Shown piece after piece: positions 6,006 through 9,981 of a stretch of DNA of 9,981 nt. The translations under genes were made by a program, and so were the position numbers. The DNA is taken from positions 1-9,981 of the forward strand of contig QGUS01000040.1 in assembly GCA_003242515.1 (NCBI GenBank). Direction: 5' to 3'. Origin of the DNA: Actinomycetota bacterium. Its GTDB lineage: Bacteria > Actinomycetota > Acidimicrobiia > Spongiisociales > ZC4RG35. The notes under the pieces are model-generated. The model had not been told where the DNA came from. It searched no databases and worked only from the letters and a program-made list of their open reading frames with translations. Position 1 is the stretch's first letter, and every line of letters begins with the position of its first letter.

Positions 6006-6308
6006 GGCGTCTCGCTGTCTTGACGGCACTCCGTCTTCCAGGTCCTGGGTAGGAGTCGATCCATCTGAACCGTCCCGGTGGCCTGCAAGACCCGTTATGT
6101 GTCTCCGGCCATCGACCACCCCGCATTCGACCATCTCGGTCCATCCGCAGGGGTCAGGCCCGGTCATCCAGTACTGAGGTGCCCAGGCGTCGCGCCACAA
6201 GGTGAGACCGGAGTAGATCGCTCCCTGGAGCTCGCGGGTGTAGAGGCGGACGACGACCTCGCACTCGATGCGCGGCACCTCCATCGGCCCCGCACAGAGG
6301 TCGGCGAT
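6006..6308 (-). other. Unassigned stretch between hyuA and the Ig-domain gene; possible small or broken ORF on the minus strand
   Basis: No confident gene is present. In the minus strand, 24 nt after the Ig-domain gene stop and in the same frame, an ATG at 6284 opens a reading frame. Its first 55 or so codons look like real coding sequence: mostly G/C third positions and a natural-looking composition (PRIECEVVVRLYTRELQGA, then several Trp residues). Further down the frame degrades to sequence that looks non-coding. It has no stop of its own and runs into the antisense of hyuA. It may be the 5' end of a gene that lost its 3' part, a small gene with a frameshift, or chance. I do not recognise the protein. 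The end near hyuA also holds a small hairpin at 6022-6035. Confidence 0.3.
6022..6035 (+). terminator. Weak hairpin after the hyuA-like gene
   Basis: GACGG-CACT-CCGTC forms a perfect 5-bp stem with a 4-nt loop, starting 17 nt after the hyuA stop. Only TT follows, so it is at most a weak intrinsic terminator. Confidence 0.25.
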
Positions 6309-6911
6309 CTAGCCGTGCGGTTCCACCTCGAGGGTGAGACGCTTGCTGGCGGTGCGGGTGCCGTCGGTCACGGTGACGGTGAACGACTGCTCCCCCGAGA
6401 AGAGGGGCGCGCCGCTGACCCGGCCCGTCCCGGGGTCGAGCGCCAGACCGTAGGGCAGGTCGTCGGACGACCAGTGGTGTACGCCCTGGGCTCCGGTGGC
6501 CACGAGGCGGAACGAGAGGTGCTGCTCCTGGGTTCCGGCGAGTTCGCCCTCGACGGAGATCACGACCCCGGGTGCGGGGCCCGTCGTCGTGGTCGTCGGC
6601 ACCGTCGTGGTGGTAGCGGGGACGAGGGCATCCTCCCGGCCGTCTGTGGTCGTGGTCAACGGGGCGGTGGTCGTGGTCACCGGTACGGTGGTCGCGGTCG
6701 TGTCGGGGACCGTGCCCGGACTGCCGGCCGGGACCTGCCCGGTCGGGGTCTCCCCGACCCGTTCGGGAGCGAGGGTGGTGGTGACCGCGGCCTGCGGCGT
6801 GGTCGTGGTCGTCGGGTCGTCGGAGTTGAGGATGAACACGGCGGCTGCGCCGGTAGCGACGACGACGGTCAGGGCGGCGATGGCGGCGAAGACCTGCTTG
6901 GCTCTCGTCAT
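6309..6911 (-). CDS. Anchored extracytoplasmic protein with Thr-rich linker and putative Ig domain
   Basis: 200 residues from the ATG at 6911. A short basic N-terminus (MTRAKQ) precedes a hydrophobic helix (about 8-28), which acts as a signal anchor or signal peptide. A long low-complexity linker (33-112) follows, with several runs of 4-5 Thr mixed with Val and Pro. The C-terminal domain (about 114-198) fits the putative Ig (He_PIG) family: HWSSDDLPYGLALDPGTG (146-163), RVSGAPLFSGEQSFTVTVTDG (164-184), and the closing strand SKRLTLEVE. Such domains usually mediate adhesion or act as spacers on secreted proteins; the specific role here is unknown. The frame stays open upstream to 7106, but that part reads as Arg-rich non-coding sequence. 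An ATG at about 7031 remains a possible alternative. Neither a Shine-Dalgarno sequence nor a -10 hexamer is clear. It lies between hyuA and alkD on the opposite strand. Confidence 0.78.
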   Translation of the reverse strand: MTRAKQVFAAIAALTVVVATGAAAVFILNSDDPTTTTTPQAAVTTTLAPERVGETPTGQVPAGSPGTVPDTTATTVPVTTTTAPLTTTTDGREDALVPATTTTVPTTTTTGPAPGVVISVEGELAGTQEQHLSFRLVATGAQGVHHWSSDDLPYGLALDPGTGRVSGAPLFSGEQSFTVTVTDGTRTASKRLTLEVEPHG

Positions 6912-7127
6912 ACCCGCGACAGCTGCTCGTTTCCTCCAGAACCTGCTCTCGGTCCCCGGGACCGCGTCGCGGGATCTCGCCCTCCCAGCTTCCCCACGAT
7001 CGGTAGTCCGGGAAAGGGGAACCATCGGCATGTGTACGGTTTCGACTTGAGGCGGAAATCGCCGCCCCCGGTGCCGGCAGGGGTCACGACGACGACCCGT
7101 GGCCAACAGGTGGGAGCCGCCGATCGT

Positions 7128-7133
7128 TACCCT
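7128..7133 (+). promoter_or_regulatory. Putative -10 element (TACCCT) for the AlkD-like gene
   Basis: TACCCT fits TANNNT and ends 8 nt before the ATG at 7142. It suggests that a new leaderless transcript covering alkD and hyuB begins here. The rest of the 230-bp region 6912-7141 shows no other clear element. Confidence 0.4.
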
Positions 7134-7141
7134 CCCCGCCG

Positions 7142-7831
7142 ATGACGCTGCCGGCCGTTCGCTACGCCCGCGAGGCGCTCGCCGCGGCGGCCGACCCGGA
7201 GAAGGCCGCCGGGATGCAGGCGTACATGAAGACGGACATGCCGTTCTACGGCGTCCAGAAGCCCGGGCGCGTCCCCGTCATCCGCCACATCGTCCGCACC
7301 TGGCCGCCCGCCGACCAGCGCGAGTACGAGGAGCTGGTCCTCGCCCTCTGGTGCCAGCCCCACCGCGAGGAGAAGTACGTTGCCCTCGGCGTCGCCCGCG
7401 GCCACGCCAGGTTCATCACCCCGGCATCCCTCCCGCTCTACCGCCGCCTCGTCACGGAGGGAGCGTGGTGGGACCTGGTCGACGAGGTGGCCACCCGACT
7501 CGTCCGCCGCGTCGTCGTGGCCCATCCGGAGGCCTGGGCCGAGATCGACCGCTGGATCGAGGACTCCGACATGTGGCTGCGCCGCGCCGCCATCCTCTCC
7601 CAGATCGGGGCCAAGGACGCCACCGACGCCGGCCGCCTCTTCGACTACTGCCGCCGACGCATGCACGAGCGGGAGTTCTTCATCCGCAAGGCCATCGGTT
7701 GGGCGCTCCGCGAGTACTCCAAGACAGATCCCGGGGCGGTCGCCGGTTTCGTCCGGGAGCACCGCGATGGCCTCTCCGGGCTCTCCTACCGTGAGGCCAC
7801 CAAGCACATCGGACACCTGGTGGGAGAGTGA
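7142..7831 (+). CDS. DNA alkylation repair protein (AlkD family)
   Basis: 229 residues, close to the usual 220-240 of AlkD-type DNA glycosylases. These are all-helical HEAT-like-repeat proteins that remove alkylated bases such as 3-methyladenine and 7-methylguanine. Family landmarks are MPFYGVQKPGRVPVIRHI (33-50), EEKYVALGVARGHARF (76-91), WWDLVDEVA (109-117), DMWLRRAAILSQIG (143-156) and EREFFIRKAIGWALREYSK (176-194). From memory of the Bacillus cereus enzyme, the catalytic-site Trp/Asp pair corresponds to W110 and D114 here, with W187 in the IGW motif as the third aromatic, so the site looks intact. The ATG at 7142 gives a standard N-terminus. The gene overlaps hyuB by 4 nt (GTGA), so the two are probably translationally coupled, which is an odd partner for a repair enzyme. 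The closest alternative is an AlkC-like relative, but AlkD fits better. Confidence 0.92.
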   Translation: MTLPAVRYAREALAAAADPEKAAGMQAYMKTDMPFYGVQKPGRVPVIRHIVRTWPPADQREYEELVLALWCQPHREEKYVALGVARGHARFITPASLPLYRRLVTEGAWWDLVDEVATRLVRRVVVAHPEAWAEIDRWIEDSDMWLRRAAILSQIGAKDATDAGRLFDYCRRRMHEREFFIRKAIGWALREYSKTDPGAVAGFVREHRDGLSGLSYREATKHIGHLVGE

Positions 7832-9372
7832 TCGACCCCGTCACACTGGAAGTCGCACGGCACCGGTTCGCCGCCATCGCCGCCGAGATGGGCGGGGTGC
7901 TCCGTCGGACCTCGCTGTCGCCCAACATCAAGGAGCGGGCGGACTGCTCCGCGGCCGTGTTCACGGCCGAGGGGGAGATGCTGGCCCAGGCGGAGCACAT
8001 CCCGGTCCACCTAGGGTCGATGCCCGAGTCGGTCAGGGCTTGCCTGGCTCGATTCGACCCCGCCCCGGGCGCCCAGTACGCGGTCAACGACCCCTTCGCC
8101 GGGGGCACCCATCTCAACGACCTCACCCTTGTCGCACCCGTGTTCGTGGGCGGCCGCCACGTCGCCTGGGTCGCCAACCGGGCCCACCACGCCGACGTCG
8201 GCGGGGAGGCCCCGGGATCGATGCCGGCCCATGCCACCACCGTCGACCAGGAGGGACACCGGGTGCCTCCGACCCGGTGCGTCGCCGACGGCCGGTGGAC
8301 CGACGAGTTCCTCGTCCCCTTCCTCGACGCCTCCCGCACGCCCTGGGAACGCCGCGGTGACCTCGACGCTCAGATGGGCGCCAACGCCGTGGCCGCCCGC
8401 CGGCTCACCGAACTTATCGAGTCCGAGGGGCTCGACCGGTTCCTCTCCGTGTCACGGGCCCTCCTCGACTACGGAGAGCGGCGGATGAGTGCGGCGCTGG
8501 CAGCCATGCCCGACGGCACCTGGACCTTCCGCGACCACATGGAGCACCGGGACCGCGACGTCGCCATCCAGGTGACGGTCACCATCGACGGAGACCACCT
8601 GGTGGCCGACTTCACCGGCTCCGACCCCCAGGTCGACGCCAACTTCAACGCCGTCGAGGCCGTCACCCGGTCGTGCCTCTACTACGCGGTGCGGGTGGCG
8701 GCAGACCCGACCATCCCGCCCAACGGCGGCAGCTACCGGCCCATCGACCTGATCGTCCCCGAGGGGACCGTGGTCAACGCCCGCTTCCCGGCGGCGGTGG
8801 CGGCCGGCAACGTGGAGACCGCCCAGCGGATCGCCGACGTGGTCCTCGGCGCCCTCGCCCAGGCCGCACCCCACCGGGTACCGGCCGCGTCGCAGGGGAC
8901 CATGAACAACGTCCTCATCGGCAACGACGAGTTCGCCTACTACGAGACCGTCGCCGGCGGGCAGGGCGCCCGCCCCTGGGCGGACGGCCAGTCGGGCATC
9001 CACACGGGGATGACCAACACCCAGAACACGCCGATCGAGGCGTTGCACGCCCACTATTCGTTCCGGGTCGTCGCCTACACGATCCGCCGCGGCAGCGGCG
9101 GGGCGGGGAGGTTCCGGGGTGGCGACGGCATCCGGCGCGAGATCGTCTTCGAGACGGCCGCCACTCTTTCGCTCATGGGGGAGCGCCGCCGCAACGCCCC
9201 CTGGGGCCTGGCCGGAGGCGAGCCCGGGGCCACCGGCGAGGACTGGCTCCACCGGGCCGACGGGTCGGTGGAGCGGCTGCCCGGGAAGTGCACCGTGGAG
9301 GTCGGTCCGGGAGACCGCCTGGTCGTCCTCACCCCCGGTGGCGGGGGCTGGGGCCGACCCGACGCCGGGTAG
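7828..9372 (+). CDS. hyuB: Hydantoinase/oxoprolinase B-type subunit (HyuB family)
   Basis: 514 residues, a normal length for the HyuB family (catalytic-side partner of HyuA). The N-terminus is IDPVTLEVARHRFAAIAAEMG. Next come SPNIKERADCSAAVF (31-45), AEHIPVHLGSMP (55-66), NDPFAGGTHLNDLTL (87-101) and NRAHHADVGGEAPGSMP (117-133), whose His/Asp residues probably bind a metal in this family. Later motifs are QGTMNN (356-361), ETVAGGQGARPWADGQSG (373-390), MTNTQNTPIE (395-404), RRGSGGAGRFRGGDGIRRE (420-438), GERRRNAPWGLAGGEPG (451-467) and TPGGGGWG (502-509). The GTG start at 7828 overlaps the alkD stop. It should pair with the HyuA-like protein at 4137-6005 for ATP-dependent opening of a cyclic amide. 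The FAD-linked oxidase that follows may act on a related product, but this is speculative. Confidence 0.96.
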   Translation: MIDPVTLEVARHRFAAIAAEMGGVLRRTSLSPNIKERADCSAAVFTAEGEMLAQAEHIPVHLGSMPESVRACLARFDPAPGAQYAVNDPFAGGTHLNDLTLVAPVFVGGRHVAWVANRAHHADVGGEAPGSMPAHATTVDQEGHRVPPTRCVADGRWTDEFLVPFLDASRTPWERRGDLDAQMGANAVAARRLTELIESEGLDRFLSVSRALLDYGERRMSAALAAMPDGTWTFRDHMEHRDRDVAIQVTVTIDGDHLVADFTGSDPQVDANFNAVEAVTRSCLYYAVRVAADPTIPPNGGSYRPIDLIVPEGTVVNARFPAAVAAGNVETAQRIADVVLGALAQAAPHRVPAASQGTMNNVLIGNDEFAYYETVAGGQGARPWADGQSGIHTGMTNTQNTPIEALHAHYSFRVVAYTIRRGSGGAGRFRGGDGIRREIVFETAATLSLMGERRRNAPWGLAGGEPGATGEDWLHRADGSVERLPGKCTVEVGPGDRLVVLTPGGGGWGRPDAG

Positions 9373-9375
9373 CCT
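9370..9375 (+). promoter_or_regulatory. Putative -10 element (TAGCCT) for the GlcD-like gene
   Basis: TAGCCT fits TANNNT and ends 7 nt before the GTG at 9383. The TAG is also the hyuB stop codon. No Shine-Dalgarno sequence is present in the 10-nt gap, which fits leaderless translation. No convincing -35 was found. Confidence 0.4.
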
Positions 9376-9382
9376 GCCGCCC

Positions 9383-9981
9383 GTGGACGTCGTCACCCAG
9401 CTCCGCGCCGCGCTCGGGAGCGGCAACGTCATGACCGAGCCCCTGGAGCTGCATCTGTTCTCCAAGGACGCGCTCTTGATGCGCGGAAGGCCCGACGCGG
9501 TGGTCTTCCCCCGGTCCACCGACCAGGTGGCCGAGGTGGTCCGGATCGCCGAGCGCACCGGAACGCCGATCGTCGCCCGGGGAGCGGGCACAGGCCTGGC
9601 GGGAGGGGCCACCCCGGTCGAGGGCGGGATCGTCGTCGTGACCACCGCCCTGAAGGACGTGGACATCGACCCAGAGAACCGGACCGCCTGGGTGGGCGCC
9701 GGCGTGATCAACCTCGACCTCAGCGTCGCCGCAGCCCCCTACGGCCTCTACTTCGCTCCCGACCCCTCCTCCCAGCAGTCCTGCACGATCGGGGGGAACG
9801 TGGCCAACAACTCCGGCGGACCCCACTGCCTCGCCGAGGGGAACACCACCAGCCACATCCTCGCCGTCGAGGCGGTGCTGTCGGGCGGGGAGGTCGCCGT
9901 GTTCGGGAGCGCCGCACCCGACCCCATCGGGCTCGACCTGCGCGGGCTCCTCGTCGGGTCCGAGGGCACCCTCGGCATCGT
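9383..9981 (+). CDS. glcD: FAD-linked oxidase, GlcD family (partial, C-terminus beyond right edge)
   Basis: 199 residues of an FAD-binding (PCMH-type, FAD_binding_4) oxidase are visible. Motifs are VVFPRSTDQVAEVVRIA (40-56), PIVARGAGTGLAGGATP (62-78), which contacts the FAD pyrophosphate, YFAPDPSSQQSCTIGGNVANNSGG (123-146), HCLAEGNTTSHILAVEAVL (148-166) and GLLVGSEGTLGI (188-199). These match the GlcD subunit of glycolate oxidase and its relatives, the D-lactate and D-2-hydroxyglutarate dehydrogenases. Such enzymes oxidise a 2-hydroxy acid to the 2-oxo acid. The substrate cannot be told, and the substrate-binding C-terminal half is missing. The GTG start 10 nt after hyuB gives the typical VDVVTQLRAALG opening. 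It probably belongs to the hyuB transcription unit but may also have its own leaderless promoter. Confidence 0.93.
   Translation, partial: MDVVTQLRAALGSGNVMTEPLELHLFSKDALLMRGRPDAVVFPRSTDQVAEVVRIAERTGTPIVARGAGTGLAGGATPVEGGIVVVTTALKDVDIDPENRTAWVGAGVINLDLSVAAAPYGLYFAPDPSSQQSCTIGGNVANNSGGPHCLAEGNTTSHILAVEAVLSGGEVAVFGSAAPDPIGLDLRGLLVGSEGTLGI

Noticed and set aside
4077..6284. 735-codon open frame on the minus strand, antisense to hyuA
   Set aside because: It reads as Asp/His/Gly/Arg/Pro-rich sequence with no domain and mirrors the strongly coding hyuA frame. Long antisense frames are common in GC-rich genes. Only its first part (6284 to about 6110) lies outside hyuA and is discussed separately.
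6496..7050. Plus-strand frame rich in Val (VVVVGTVVVV) and tandem GTGGTC-like repeats
   Set aside because: This is the complement of the Thr-rich linker codons of the minus-strand Ig-domain gene, not a membrane protein or a regulatory repeat array.
6912..7106. 65-codon N-terminal extension of the Ig-domain gene
   Set aside because: Arg-rich and unlike a coding N-terminus. It would bury the hydrophobic export segment in the middle of the protein. A start at about 7031 cannot be fully excluded.
8452..9711. 419-codon minus-strand frame antisense to hyuB and glcD
   Set aside because: No recognisable domain, low-complexity Gly/Val/Arg composition, and it crosses two well-supported genes on the other strand.
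1..9981. Search for CRISPR arrays, tRNA or rRNA genes, transposases and terminal inverted repeats
   Set aside because: No spaced repeat array, clover-leaf sequence, transposase motif or convincing element ends were seen by eye.

Overview
The window is very GC-rich (about 70% by eye) and densely packed with genes. It looks like a chromosomal segment from a high-GC actinobacterium. Three predicted exported or membrane-anchored proteins carry long Thr-rich linkers, and many genes appear to start without a leader. Both features, with the general gene style, would fit Acidimicrobiia or a related lineage. This is an inference, because no rRNA or other taxonomic marker is present. I see no tRNA, rRNA, CRISPR array, transposase or phage gene.

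Left part (1-2288). A minus-strand unit reads ECF sigma factor (1711-1184), RskA-type anti-sigma factor (1155-535), then a dienelactone-hydrolase-family protein that runs off the left edge (524-1). Divergent from the sigma gene is a lipoprotein with two Yx(F/Y)xxD repeats (1767-2288). A plausible ECF-type promoter (GAACC, 16 bp, CGTA) lies just before this lipoprotein gene. Together these look like a small cell-envelope signalling module.

Middle (2292-4119). Two single-pass membrane proteins of unknown function are divergently oriented (2942-2292 and 3030-3857). They are followed by a small stand-alone Nfu N-terminal-domain protein (4119-3865).

Right part (4137-9981). A hydantoinase/5-oxoprolinase A-type ATPase subunit (hyuA-like, 4137-6005) is separated from its partner B subunit (hyuB-like, 7828-9372) by about 1.8 kb. 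That interval holds an unassigned stretch (6006-6308), a minus-strand anchored protein with a putative Ig domain (6911-6309), and an AlkD-type DNA alkylation repair protein (7142-7831) whose stop codon overlaps the hyuB start. The 5' part of a GlcD-type FAD-linked oxidase (9383 onward) follows hyuB.

A cross-cutting observation is that six of twelve chosen gene starts have a TANNNT hexamer ending 6-9 nt upstream of the start codon. This is the spacing expected for leaderless transcripts from a housekeeping -10 element. In two cases the TAG stop codon of the upstream gene forms the first three bases of that element. I found no clearly new defence or mobile system. The most interesting points are the promoter architecture, the possible ECF regulon with its lipoprotein target, and the split hyuA/hyuB locus.
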